DNA of 64,000 nt from a candidate division KSB3 bacterium (GTDB lineage Bacteria > Moduliflexota > Moduliflexia > Moduliflexales > Moduliflexaceae): positions 91,289-155,288 of the forward strand of contig PDSJ01000016.1 in NCBI GenBank assembly GCA_002748425.1. The letters are read 5' to 3'. The translations under genes and the position numbers were made by a program. Below the pieces are notes generated by a model. The model had not been told where the DNA came from. It saw only the letters and a list, made by a program, of their open reading frames with translations, and searched no databases. Shown piece by piece: positions 46,595 through 56,259 of the stretch (position 1 is the first letter of the stretch; each line of letters starts with the position of its first letter).

Positions 46595-48703
46595 TCAGGG
46601 TGTTTTCAAAGAAGGGAGTATTTTCCGCTTTTCGAGATACGAAAATGTTTCATTCGCGAAAAGTTCTGTCATCAGCCCGCCGGGATGCGGATCACCGGGG
46701 TTGCCCCATAAGTCTCGAGAAGGATAGTGGCTTAAATCCCTCACAACAGCAGGATAGAGGTTGAGGTATTCAATCCCCAGCCGATCCAGGAGCGATGCCA
46801 TGGCCTGAAATTTTTGACCCTCGGCTTCTTTATAAGTCGCTGGAGTCAGCACCACGATCAGCTGAATCCCTTGCTCTTCACAAAAATCCGCCATTTTTTT
46901 CAGAAGCAGATAATAACGCTGTAGATTTTGCGGCGAATAGATCCTCTCGTACCACGCCTGCCAGCCGTACCCAAACTCTTTGAGAAAATAATTCATCAAG
47001 AATTCGTTCAGATGGGCTGCCGTGAAGTCGAACACTGTCGGGAAGATCGTTTTGACCGGCCAAAGCGCTGCGCGAACAAACCCCGATCTCATTGTACGCA
47101 GATCGAAAAGCTTCCAGCGATAATCCCCTAAATCAGGATCGTTTCGAACAAAACCAACAATCAGCACGTCCGGCGCATACTTAATCCCCTTGGTGCTTAA
47201 AAAGTTGAATTCATCAACAGTTGACCAGCCGGGATAGCCCCAATTCATCACTTCAATATTATGATATTTTTTCTGAATGCGTGCTGCCAGTTTGTGGCCC
47301 CAGGCAGTTTCAGAGGGAATGGCTGTTCCCCACACAAAAGAATCACCCAATACCGCAATCCTCGAAATACCTCTGGCTTTCTCTTTTTCCCAAAGGATAT
47401 CAGTAAACTTATAGGGATGTTTATTTGCGGTTTCCCAATTCTTTGCATTAATTTCATTATTTAATGTCACATATTTTTTGGGAATCCAAATCGTCCCTTT
47501 TTCATCAAATATGCCGGTTCTGAGTACGATTTCAAACAGTCCCAGCAACAGCGACAGCGAAAAAAGCAGTAACAAGGCGTTTTGCAGCACAGCCTTCAAT
47601 GAAATCCGGCGTAAGCGAATTCCAGAGAGGAGAAGGATCATAGCGAGGTTTATGCACCAGCACAGCACTTCCCAGCAAAACGGCACATCCCTTAGCCCAG
47701 CTCTCCTCATGAGCCAGAACTCCATGCCAAAGCCCAGAGCCAGAAGCCAGAGAACGCGTAACATTCGGGGAACGCCCGACGATGATACGGGATGTATGGA
47801 GTACAGGAGAATCAGCATCAGCACGACAAGGCCCGCGACTTTCAGCACAAACATTCCGAAACGGCAGCATGCCCGTAGAGTTAAACGCCACATGGACGGA
47901 GCAGTCTGAAAAAAGATGTCTCCCGCCATTTGACGCATCGGTCGATCAAGGATACTCCAACGTAGTCGGATCCCAGCGGCCTTTTCTCCCTGGACATAAC
48001 GAATTTCCAGCGGATAGACGCCGCGCGTCAGCGAAATGTCGCCGAAATACTCCCGAAGGCCGTGAACGCCGCCGTTATCCACGATCAGCTTCCCGTCGAG
48101 AGTCAACCATGACCCATCATCAGAAGCGAGCGAGAAGGTATAGTGCCCGCTGTACGGAAGATACAAAAAACCAGTCCAACGGATACTGTACTGTTCGGCG
48201 ATCTCTGGAAATTCACGATTCATCTCCTGAACGCTGATGACGGTATCGCGGCTTGACAGAATGGGTTCGCCCTCAAAAGCGGGGTTGGAGTAGTACTCAC
48301 CCCGGAGTCCGTATTCGAAGGGAAGCTGCTCCTGAATCAGCCCCAGTGCTGCATACAATAAAGCGGCCGAGAGCACGAGGACAAGCCCTCGCCAGAGAGG
48401 GCTTGTCAGCCAACGTTCAAGCGCTCTCAGCCGCTGAAAAACACTTTCAATTCTATATTTCAGCGGCGCATACACTGAGAAAATTTCTGTGAAGAAGACA
48501 GCTGAAAGAATTTTTCTCAGGACGAACGCTCCCGCAACAAGTGCTAGCGGTTTTTGTAGACGCGAAATGCTGAAGACGAGAGGTCCAAGCTGCAAGAAGA
48601 AGCTTCCGCTAAGAGCTATCAGCAGCGTAATCGCCGTATAGACCACGATGATGCTGTCAAGAAGAACAACCGCAAGAGCCGTTATCGAAAATTTTGCATG
48701 CAT
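46595..48703 (-). CDS. PA14-SGNH multi-domain membrane protein
   Basis: 702 residues. Membrane segments near 10-65 and 105-125 flank a loop; a PA14 domain (about 130-265; GEYYSNPAFEGEPI, GHYTFSLASDDGSWLTLDGK) follows, then further membrane segments (290-400) and a C-terminal SGNH hydrolase (GDSFVWG, FVRNDPDL, and DPHPGG for the Asp-His pair). The mix suggests a membrane-bound esterase or acyltransferase that binds glycans through PA14. ATG 48703 is preferred to the GTG three codons before; AAGGAT lies upstream. Confidence 0.82.
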   Translation of the reverse strand: MHAKFSITALAVVLLDSIIVVYTAITLLIALSGSFFLQLGPLVFSISRLQKPLALVAGAFVLRKILSAVFFTEIFSVYAPLKYRIESVFQRLRALERWLTSPLWRGLVLVLSAALLYAALGLIQEQLPFEYGLRGEYYSNPAFEGEPILSSRDTVISVQEMNREFPEIAEQYSIRWTGFLYLPYSGHYTFSLASDDGSWLTLDGKLIVDNGGVHGLREYFGDISLTRGVYPLEIRYVQGEKAAGIRLRWSILDRPMRQMAGDIFFQTAPSMWRLTLRACCRFGMFVLKVAGLVVLMLILLYSIHPVSSSGVPRMLRVLWLLALGFGMEFWLMRRAGLRDVPFCWEVLCWCINLAMILLLSGIRLRRISLKAVLQNALLLLFSLSLLLGLFEIVLRTGIFDEKGTIWIPKKYVTLNNEINAKNWETANKHPYKFTDILWEKEKARGISRIAVLGDSFVWGTAIPSETAWGHKLAARIQKKYHNIEVMNWGYPGWSTVDEFNFLSTKGIKYAPDVLIVGFVRNDPDLGDYRWKLFDLRTMRSGFVRAALWPVKTIFPTVFDFTAAHLNEFLMNYFLKEFGYGWQAWYERIYSPQNLQRYYLLLKKMADFCEEQGIQLIVVLTPATYKEAEGQKFQAMASLLDRLGIEYLNLYPAVVRDLSHYPSRDLWGNPGDPHPGGLMTELFANETFSYLEKRKILPSLKTP

Positions 48704-48798
48704 ACTGGACACGATCCTTCGACATAGCGATGTGTAGGAATATAGACACAGAGCTCCACTGTCATATCGCAGCTGCGTGTACCACGCTGGATGTCTCT

Positions 48799-50223
48799 TT
48801 AGTCCGCAAGGCGTCGCGTCACGCTAATCGAATCCAGCCGGAGAGCTGCATTTGCCATAGAAAACACCCTGAATTCCAGTTGGAGTTCTTTTGATAACGA
48901 GAAGGGAAGCTGAAAATCCTGATACTGAGCTTCTTTGTTAAAATCAGGGCCATGGAGTTCCCGCTCCGCCAGCAGCATTTTTCCAGTATCAGCCGCCACA
49001 TCCAGCCTGACAAGTGTCTTGTGTGTTTCTGAATCATCGATTTTCAGTCTGAAATGAGCAGTGTACTCTCCAGGAGAAAAAAGTTGATAAGGACCGTAGG
49101 CCAGGAAGCCAGCGCCATCTGATTGTGTGGAAAAAGCGCTTTTTCGCTGCGACGCGTCGGGGTCATCGAGCACTCTTCCAGTCGTGCGCGGTAAATTTTC
49201 CGCTTCATAGTGAAAGCGCTGCTGGAAAAATTGTTCTTCAGTGATCTGCCCACGCCCCCAATCAGGAAATGTGTCCTGAGCGGAGTGGTAAGTCAGCCGG
49301 ACATGCTGTTTGCCATCGGCGGTCATGAGATATAATTCCCAGTTACCGCGATCTTTGTGATCGCTTTTAGCGTATAATAGATACTGTCCATCCGGCGACC
49401 ACGCAGGATAGTAGTCAGCATGCTCCGTGTCAAATACCAATTGACGGGAATCGCTCCCATCAGGATTCATGCTCCATATATCACCATGTTTGTCGGCTTC
49501 TTGTGACACATACGCAATTCGGCTTCCATCCGGCGACCAATCCGGGCGGCAGGCACCATAGGCGCCGCGTCGTCCGGTCACGCGCTCATCCTTGCCGCTG
49601 TGAAGGTCCATAACATAGACATTCCAACCAACGTAGCGGTTTCCGGTATACGCCATCCGCTTTCCGTCCGGTGACCAGGCTGGAAGGATATTTTTTCCAA
49701 AACCTGTCGTCAAAGCTTGCACAGTACTGCCGTCCGCCGGCATGACATAAATCTCCCGATTACTGGCCCGGTCGGAATCAAAGGCAATCTGCAATCCATC
49801 CGGCGACCAGGCCGGGTTTGTCTCATTGGCAGGGTGATCCGTCAAACGCTGCTGTCCGCTGCCGTCGGCCTGCATCACGTAAATGTCAAAGCTTCCGCCG
49901 CGATTCGATTCAAAGACAATACGCTGCCCGTCCGGTGACCAGACCGGATACCTGTCTTGCGCCGGGTTATCGGTCAGTTGGATCAGATGGCTGCCATCGA
50001 CATTCATCGCGTAAATCTCCCAGTCTCCGTCACGGTCAGACTGAAAGACGATTTTCCCCGGAAGTGCCTGAACCCATGCCGGGAGTGCCGGGATCTGCTC
50101 CGGCAGCGTGACGCCTTCCGAACTCTTTTCAGCGGAAAAGCCGGGCACTGGCTGCGCTGCAAGCAAAAGCAGACAAGCCACAAAAGCTGAAAATCGACAT
50201 CGTACCTTCAAATATTCTCTCAT
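48799..50223 (-). CDS. TolB-like beta-propeller protein with C-terminal shared domain
   Basis: 474 residues with a signal peptide (FSAFVACLLLLAAQPVPGFS). Six PD40 blades repeat the PxWSPDGxxI pattern (for example YPVWSPDGQRIVFESNRGGS) and form a TolB-type propeller. The C-terminal ~120 residues (GFLAYGPYQLFSPGEYTAHF, LQLEFRVFSM) are a copy of the beta domain seen in three neighbours. It is not canonical TolB: no TolB N-terminal domain or pal/tolA genes. Probably periplasmic or surface-exposed. Confidence 0.85.
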   Translation of the reverse strand: MREYLKVRCRFSAFVACLLLLAAQPVPGFSAEKSSEGVTLPEQIPALPAWVQALPGKIVFQSDRDGDWEIYAMNVDGSHLIQLTDNPAQDRYPVWSPDGQRIVFESNRGGSFDIYVMQADGSGQQRLTDHPANETNPAWSPDGLQIAFDSDRASNREIYVMPADGSTVQALTTGFGKNILPAWSPDGKRMAYTGNRYVGWNVYVMDLHSGKDERVTGRRGAYGACRPDWSPDGSRIAYVSQEADKHGDIWSMNPDGSDSRQLVFDTEHADYYPAWSPDGQYLLYAKSDHKDRGNWELYLMTADGKQHVRLTYHSAQDTFPDWGRGQITEEQFFQQRFHYEAENLPRTTGRVLDDPDASQRKSAFSTQSDGAGFLAYGPYQLFSPGEYTAHFRLKIDDSETHKTLVRLDVAADTGKMLLAERELHGPDFNKEAQYQDFQLPFSLSKELQLEFRVFSMANAALRLDSISVTRRLAD

Positions 50224-50623
50224 AACGAGCTGTTGCTTTGTCACGTTAAGCTATTATACACACATAATAATACCAACACACTGCAAACTTATATCAAACA
50301 CGCTTAAAAGGACTGTACATTTTATGCAAGAAAATTTCGTACTTTTTGATCACCGTTCCGCACACATCGAGCGTACATGACGAGTCCCCCCCCCAATCCA
50401 GGTAAAATGGGGCTTTTACAGAATTTTCTGCTTGACCAAAGGCCGCTCCTGTGTTATATCTGCCTGATAACAGGTATCATCAGGTGCATACAAGAAATTG
50501 GGACTTTCTTCCTTCATTCTGAATTCCGGCCATTGTGAGAATTCAAGATGTTTGTAACAAAGACTTCATAATCACTTTCCAGAAAAATTTCTGGACGTTG
50601 ACGTACCAGCAAGGAGAAAACGA
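50224..50623. other. Divergent intergenic region before the GH5-like gene
   Basis: 400 bases, no gene. It contains a nine-base C run (50386-50394), the promoter at 50432-50460, and an inverted repeat CCTGAT/ATCAGG (50463-50468 and 50479-50484) at the likely transcription start, a possible operator. Confidence 0.5.
50432..50460 (+). promoter_or_regulatory. Promoter of the GH5-like gene
   Basis: TTGACC (50432-50437), 17-base spacer, TATATC (50455-50460). Start of transcription is expected near 50467, inside a CCTGAT/ATCAGG inverted repeat, leaving a ~157-base leader. Confidence 0.6.
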
Positions 50624-52024
50624 ATGGCATTTCCGGGAAAAATCTATCGCGAGGGAAATCAGTTAAAAATCAAAGGGATTCAAGGCGTCCCTACAATTTT
50701 CATGGTGGAACAATTTGGCTTCAATCATTATCTGAACAACGACATCTTTCGGGTGATCGATGTACTCCATGATGTCGGCGTGAACGGCTTTCGTGTGTTT
50801 GGGTTCTGGCCTTTCGGACGCGGGGAGGAGACAGAGCCTTATGTGAAGCGCGGCAGCATATACGACCTGAACCAATTTAATGAATCCTATTTCTCCTATC
50901 TGCATGAATGGGTGTCGTATGCTGCTGAAAAAGGCATTATCGTTCTGTACGAACTCTTCGATCCCTGCGGACTAAAAGAACGCCTGGGAATCGCCAAATA
51001 CCATCCCTATTATCCGATCACCGGCGCTAACCCTCTTCGGCTTTCTAAAACGAGCAATACGCAATTTATGCAAATCCAGAGCCGTTACGTCAAGAAAACC
51101 ATTGGAACGCTGCCCTTTCCGAACGTCATCTGGGGCATTATGAACGAATTCGTGGGAGAAAAAAGATGGCATTATGGGATGTCAAAGTATGTCAGGCGGC
51201 TGGCTCCCAATAATCTGGTATCCGCCAGCGACCACATGAATCCAGCCTACAAAGACTCGCATGTCGATATATGGGCCGTCCACACCGCAAGCTATGATTT
51301 TAAGAACAAGCATTCCAACATCGGCAGCGATATCCGGGCCATGCGCCGCAAAGTTGGTCACAACAAAATCGTGTACTATTCGACAGACGGCTTTATGTAC
51401 GCTCGTAAGGGTCATGAAAATCCGCATGAAATGAGACGCATGGCGCAGGATGCAGTCCGGGAGAAGCAGCAGTTGTTATCCTTTCTTGATCATGAAGCCT
51501 ACTCAAACAGGGGAATGCAAAAAGGGGTATTTGCTCAGTTAAACGTCAAGAGCTATCAGGCGATCGCTGAGGTCTTTCAACCGACCCAGCTTGTGGACGA
51601 TCCGGTGCAGACTGAACTCCCGGAAGAGTATGCTGTAGTCGATCTGCCTTCATCCCACCCAAAGGTGATCCTTGACCAGAGCGGCAAGGCGATCCGTGAC
51701 ACGGATACACAAGGCTATCTCTGTGCCGGTCCGGGCAAGCGTGGATATCCAGATCAGCTGTTGCGGGCGACATTCAGCATCCAAATCGACAATAACAGTA
51801 AGAATGACGACTATGTCCTGCTCCTCGATGCCTATGACCGGCTTCAGGATCAGGTGCTGGCGATTCGGGTTGTGACGCGCAAAGACTTTTCAAAGCACAA
51901 CACATTCTGCAAATTCGAACTGCCGTTCACTCCGCCCAGCACTGGAGCAAGAGTCGACTTTCGGATTTTTTACATGGGCAGCGCGAGTATCATCGCCGAT
52001 ACAATTACAGTGTCGGAAGCATGA
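50624..52024 (+). CDS. GH5-like TIM-barrel protein with C-terminal shared domain
   Basis: 466 residues, no signal peptide. Residues 1-330 resemble clan GH-A barrels: VLHDVGVNGFRVFGFWPFG early, then FPNVIWGIMNEF with the acid/base pair Asn174-Glu175. Where GH5 enzymes carry the nucleophile Glu (strand 7) this protein has IVYYSTDGF with Asp255, and a possible alternative Glu291 in FLDHEAYSN. Residues ~345-466 are a copy of the local beta domain. AAGGAG precedes the ATG. Either an unusual glycosidase or a sugar-binding barrel. Confidence 0.75.
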   Translation: MAFPGKIYREGNQLKIKGIQGVPTIFMVEQFGFNHYLNNDIFRVIDVLHDVGVNGFRVFGFWPFGRGEETEPYVKRGSIYDLNQFNESYFSYLHEWVSYAAEKGIIVLYELFDPCGLKERLGIAKYHPYYPITGANPLRLSKTSNTQFMQIQSRYVKKTIGTLPFPNVIWGIMNEFVGEKRWHYGMSKYVRRLAPNNLVSASDHMNPAYKDSHVDIWAVHTASYDFKNKHSNIGSDIRAMRRKVGHNKIVYYSTDGFMYARKGHENPHEMRRMAQDAVREKQQLLSFLDHEAYSNRGMQKGVFAQLNVKSYQAIAEVFQPTQLVDDPVQTELPEEYAVVDLPSSHPKVILDQSGKAIRDTDTQGYLCAGPGKRGYPDQLLRATFSIQIDNNSKNDDYVLLLDAYDRLQDQVLAIRVVTRKDFSKHNTFCKFELPFTPPSTGARVDFRIFYMGSASIIADTITVSEA

Positions 52025-52031
52025 TCGGGGA

Positions 52032-52084
52032 GAGGCTGAATTGCAGCCTCGGGCGATGCCGTGTCCGAGACACCCGGACACGGC
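52032..52084. terminator. Paired hairpins between convergent genes
   Basis: Two adjacent stems: GAGGCTG/CAGCCTC (52032-52050) and a 10-bp GC-rich stem (52058-52067 with 52075-52084). They fill the 71-base gap between the GH5-like and SGNH lipoprotein genes; no T-run follows. Confidence 0.6.
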
Positions 52085-52095
52085 CGTTCCCACAA

Positions 52096-52926
52096 TCATT
52101 TGCTTTTCTGCTGCAGCGCCTGGGCGATAAGCTGGTTTTCTTCGATCGCATTGAACCATTGCTCCGCAAGAACATCATAGCCTTGAGCGTTGAAATGTAT
52201 CCGGTCATAATACAACGCACTCGATCCGTTGGCCATCACCGTCTGATAATTATCGACCATGAGCACCCCCTGCCTGGCGCCCTCAAGCGACAGTTTGCTA
52301 TTGATAAACTCGATCTGTGCATTGGCCCAGTCATATTCACCCCCCACACGTGCCGGTGTGATTGTGCTGACCACTGGAATCACCTTTGAGATTAGGGCCT
52401 TATCTATCATAGATACGATATGATCGACAACATGACAGCTAAACGGGCTTTCGCAGATCCCGGGATTCACGACATCATTGAGTCCAATCATCAGCAGGAC
52501 GATATCCGCACCGGCAATTTCCCGTAGGAAACGAGCATCTGTTTCTGCAGATTGCTCGCCCGGGACTCCTCTTCTCAGCAGCAGCACACTATGTCCTGCA
52601 GCCGTTAAACGCGCTTCGAGACGACTGACATATCCGCCGTCCCATGTCCCCTGCCCATACGTAATGCTATCCCCGATCGCCGCGATGACAACTGTATCTT
52701 CAGGATATTGAGGCGAATCGATCACCGATCCCTCTGTGTCCTCAGACAGCGCACTGGCGCTGCTCTGCTCATCGCGCTGTTTGTGCAAATGTAATTCCGG
52801 CGAAACAGGGCTTCCGTTTCCTCCCATCTTCTGTTGACAGCCAAATAGGCTGAATAACACGACAAGTCCGATACTCCACTTGTATAATATGTGTAATACT
52901 CTCCATAGAGAAGCTTCATACTTCAT
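52096..52926 (-). CDS. SGNH/GDSL hydrolase lipoprotein
   Basis: 276 residues. An N-terminal hydrophobic segment ends LVVLFSLFGC, a lipobox-like Cys for lipid attachment. The mature part has the four SGNH blocks: IGDSITYG (Ser), GVPGEQSAE (Gly), IGLNDV (Asn) and DRIHFNAQGY (Asp-His). Likely an envelope esterase or acyl hydrolase. ATG 52926 is chosen because it places the lipobox correctly; the Shine-Dalgarno is poor and an in-frame GTG lies 14 codons upstream. Confidence 0.85.
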   Translation of the reverse strand: MKYEASLWRVLHILYKWSIGLVVLFSLFGCQQKMGGNGSPVSPELHLHKQRDEQSSASALSEDTEGSVIDSPQYPEDTVVIAAIGDSITYGQGTWDGGYVSRLEARLTAAGHSVLLLRRGVPGEQSAETDARFLREIAGADIVLLMIGLNDVVNPGICESPFSCHVVDHIVSMIDKALISKVIPVVSTITPARVGGEYDWANAQIEFINSKLSLEGARQGVLMVDNYQTVMANGSSALYYDRIHFNAQGYDVLAEQWFNAIEENQLIAQALQQKSK

Positions 52927-53574
52927 GATCAGATACCAGTTCGTGATCGCCTCTAATACACGTGCCACGGCTACGAGCCATGGTCACGTTATAAAAAACG
53001 ATACTGCTATGCTTTGATATGCCTTCACGCAGTAAGATAATACTCTGGGAAGACGCGTCTGACGTCACGGATGCCGAAGAGATCGTATTGGTCATTCGTC
53101 TGCCTCTCTCGACAGAACACGACTGTAACGAATGCCGATAATTGTGTCAATACGTTCTTTTTTCCGCCCAAGATTCTGGTGGATACGAAAAGACTGCTAA
53201 GCTCACGAAAACCCGTTGCCAAGGCTTCGACGTTTCATTGATGATATTATTGTACATACAACGTAACGGTATCCACGTAAAACTAAAAACTTGCGGTGAT
53301 TCTGGCAAGAAAAATCACACGGTTCTTGCATTTTTTCACTGTCTCATCTCAGGAAAAGCTGCTATTTATTTTCTTGACAGAATGCTTCCTCTCCAATCCC
53401 GTACCTGGGATTATAGGAGAGAGTCCAACGATCGATATTCACCATAGGGCCCCATGCGCTGCAATTGACAGCTACGCGTGTAAACTTCAATGAAACAGCC
53501 GATCTTTCTAGCTGAGTGTATTATGGCGTAGAGAGCGATACGCATAATGCGCTCAGGCAATCGCTGTGATCTGT
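52927..53574. other. Divergent intergenic region of 648 bases
   Basis: No gene is supported. A 101-codon open frame at 53142-53447 has no ribosome site and no recognisable sequence. A TTGACA at 53374-53379 has no -10 at proper distance. No tRNA or riboswitch pattern was seen. Confidence 0.4.
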
Positions 53575-56142
53575 ATGATTATGAAAATAACAAAGGACAG
53601 AAAGACGTCAACCACGTCTCATCGTATTGTGAGAATTATCGACCTCGCACTTGTCTGTTGTTTTGCAGCAAGCTTCTATATCCATTTCATCGGCCCCATT
53701 CATTTGGAATTGGGCCTGGTGAAATTCAGTGCAAGCGATTTGAACAGAACGTTTATCTTGATGCTTGCATGCTGGGTCATCAGATATACGATCGTCATTT
53801 TGACAAGACCTGATATTTCCCACAACAGAATGGCCTGGTATTATCTTGGTATCGGATCGATCGCCGGTGCGACCCTCTTGCTGGAAATCGCTATGACAAG
53901 AATTTTTGCCGTAGCCTTCTTCAACCATTACGCGCATTTGATTATCAGCACGGCTCTGTTTGGTTTTGGGTTCAGCGGGGTGTTTCTTGCAATTTTTCCA
54001 GGGCTTAAAAAATTCAACTTTGATAAACTCTTAACGACACTGTCAATCGGTTTTGCGTTGAGCACTATTATTACTCTGAAAGTCGTGATTTCCGTGCCGT
54101 TACAGTTCGGAAACATGGAAGAACAGGCGATTCAATTTCTCTATCTGTCCGTCTACTACCTGGTGATTGCGATCCCCTTCTTCTTCTCCGGCATGGTCGT
54201 CGCCTTGCTCCTCTCAAACATTCCGGAAAAAGTCAATACCCTGTATTTTTCAGACCTCATCGGTGCCGGTATCGGCTGCTTTCTCGTGCTGCCGATGGTG
54301 CCGCTTCTGGGCGCTCCGGGTGCGGTCATCTTTTCTGCCATGCTCGGCATTATTGCGGCGAGTTGTTTCGGAAAATTAGCCGGCAAGTCTTTCATCGTTC
54401 TGAATATCATACTCTTCATTGCGCTGGCGGCTTTGCTGCCGCTGCGGGATTCACATTTTCGAGTCGTTGTCCACGAAGGCAAACGCAGCTTCAACCAGCA
54501 CGAAGCAGCAGGAGAAATTGAATTGACGCGATGGGGACCAGTTTCCCGCATTGACGTCGCCAAATATGACCCCTACAAAATTATCTGGATCGACGGTGGC
54601 TCCAATCAATCTTTCATTCATCCTTTTCATGGCAACGTCAGCCTGTTAAAGCCCAAAAGACAGGCCGGAATTGTTTACCAGCTCATCCCAAATCCGGATG
54701 TCTTAATCGTCGGACCGTCGGCAGGGGAAGAAGTCCTCTATGCGCTCTCTTACAAAGCCAACTCCATTACAGGTGTTGAACTCGATCCGGTGATCTGTGA
54801 TATCATGCAGAACGAATACGCCCCCTTTGCAGGTTACATCTATAATCAGCCCACCAGCAAACTGATTAATGACGAAGGCCGCAGCTATATCCGACGCAGT
54901 ACGAAAAAATACGATATCATTCAACAGATTAATAACGCCTCACCCGCTGCGATCGCCTCTGGCGCACTTAATGTCTCGGAGACCTATCTTATTACGGTTG
55001 AAGCTTTTCATGACTATCTCGATCATTTAAAGGACGGCGGCTACATCTATATTAAACGCTATGGAGCAATCCGCCTGGCGACTGTTGCAGCTCAAGCCCT
55101 GCGCGAAAGGGGTGTCGAGCATCCTGAAGAGCAGATTATCATTATGGAAGACCCTCTGCACAAAGTCGGTGGAGGACAATTTTATCTTAAGAACGGCAGC
55201 TTTACTGAAGAAGAGCTTGCTGTGTTCGGTCGGGATGTCTATCGGGAACATTTAATGTATGGTCCCAAAGCGCTGAATATCCAACACGACAAATATCCTG
55301 AATATGCTGAGCTCATCTCCAACCCTGATGCCTGGAAGAAATACTATAAAATCGGGATCAACATGTTTCCTGTGACAGATGATAACCCCTTCTTCAACCA
55401 TTTTACAAAATTTGCACAATTCAACAGAAAGACCGTTCCGGAAGAATTCAAACCGATTTTTGATTTAGTCTACGGCGACTCCGATCTTGCCCTTTTGATC
55501 ATCCTGGGAGAGGCAGCCTTCTTGTCGTTAATTTTTATCATTCTGCCCCTTTACCTGTTTAAACGCTCTGGCTTGCGGGCTGCGGGTAAGTTCCAGTTTC
55601 TGGCCTATTTCTTCTCTCTGGGGCTGGCATTTATCCTGATTGAAATTGTCCTGATCCAAAAATTTACACTCTTCATGGGGAACCCGACCTACTCGGTGAC
55701 GGTCGTGCTCTTTTCGCTCTTGATCGCAGCCGGCTGCGGCAGCTTTTTGAGCGGAGCTTTCAAAAATGTTCCAAAGCAGGCACTGATGACCGTGATTCCA
55801 CTCATCCTGATCCTCTGCTGGGTGGATATATCCTTTGGACCGGTGATTTTTAACACCTTTCTCGGACACTCCATGGCAGGGAGAATCTTGATCTCGATTC
55901 TCATGATCTTCCCGCTCGGCCTGGTTATGGGTATGCCGTTTCCTCTGGGAATTACACTGGTGAACCACAGTTCAAATCAACGTCTGATTCCCTGGGTCTG
56001 GGGAATTAATGGTTACGCAACCGTCATTGGATCCGTGCTCTGCGTCATTCTGGCTTTGAGCTTTGGTTTCAAAGCTGTCATTTACTTTGCGTGCGCGATT
56101 TATCTTTTTGGAATGGCGGCAGTACTCACGATCAAATCCTGA
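53575..56142 (+). CDS. Membrane spermidine-synthase-like protein
   Basis: 855 residues. Residues 1-300 hold about eight membrane segments, a soluble Rossmann methyltransferase/aminopropyltransferase-like domain follows (DVLIVGPSAGEEVLYAL is the SAM-binding loop, ITGVELDPVICDIM the acidic strand, NDEGRSYIRRSTKKYDII the later motif), and the last ~220 residues are six more membrane segments. Proteins of this layout are annotated as polyamine-synthase-like with uncertain activity. Start could be 53566 (GTG), 53575 or 53581; none has a good ribosome site. A stem at 56149-56181 follows the stop. Confidence 0.85.
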   Translation: MIMKITKDRKTSTTSHRIVRIIDLALVCCFAASFYIHFIGPIHLELGLVKFSASDLNRTFILMLACWVIRYTIVILTRPDISHNRMAWYYLGIGSIAGATLLLEIAMTRIFAVAFFNHYAHLIISTALFGFGFSGVFLAIFPGLKKFNFDKLLTTLSIGFALSTIITLKVVISVPLQFGNMEEQAIQFLYLSVYYLVIAIPFFFSGMVVALLLSNIPEKVNTLYFSDLIGAGIGCFLVLPMVPLLGAPGAVIFSAMLGIIAASCFGKLAGKSFIVLNIILFIALAALLPLRDSHFRVVVHEGKRSFNQHEAAGEIELTRWGPVSRIDVAKYDPYKIIWIDGGSNQSFIHPFHGNVSLLKPKRQAGIVYQLIPNPDVLIVGPSAGEEVLYALSYKANSITGVELDPVICDIMQNEYAPFAGYIYNQPTSKLINDEGRSYIRRSTKKYDIIQQINNASPAAIASGALNVSETYLITVEAFHDYLDHLKDGGYIYIKRYGAIRLATVAAQALRERGVEHPEEQIIIMEDPLHKVGGGQFYLKNGSFTEEELAVFGRDVYREHLMYGPKALNIQHDKYPEYAELISNPDAWKKYYKIGINMFPVTDDNPFFNHFTKFAQFNRKTVPEEFKPIFDLVYGDSDLALLIILGEAAFLSLIFIILPLYLFKRSGLRAAGKFQFLAYFFSLGLAFILIEIVLIQKFTLFMGNPTYSVTVVLFSLLIAAGCGSFLSGAFKNVPKQALMTVIPLILILCWVDISFGPVIFNTFLGHSMAGRILISILMIFPLGLVMGMPFPLGITLVNHSSNQRLIPWVWGINGYATVIGSVLCVILALSFGFKAVIYFACAIYLFGMAAVLTIKS

Positions 56143-56148
56143 TCAATG

Positions 56149-56181
56149 CAGATTACGGTGGCGCTTAACCGCCGTAATCTG
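56149..56181 (+). terminator. Hairpin after the spermidine-synthase-like gene
   Basis: A perfect 10-bp stem (56149-56158 with 56172-56181) directly after the stop. No clear T-run, so termination strength is uncertain. Confidence 0.55.
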
Positions 56182-56259
56182 TACAAATACAATCTATCCG
56201 TTTTCTATCATAACAGACCTTAGAGCGGCCTTCTATAGATTTCCTTTGCACACAAAACG

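Noticed and set aside
53142..53447. 101-codon ORF in the large intergenic region
   Set aside because: No ribosome site, odd composition and no recognisable motif.
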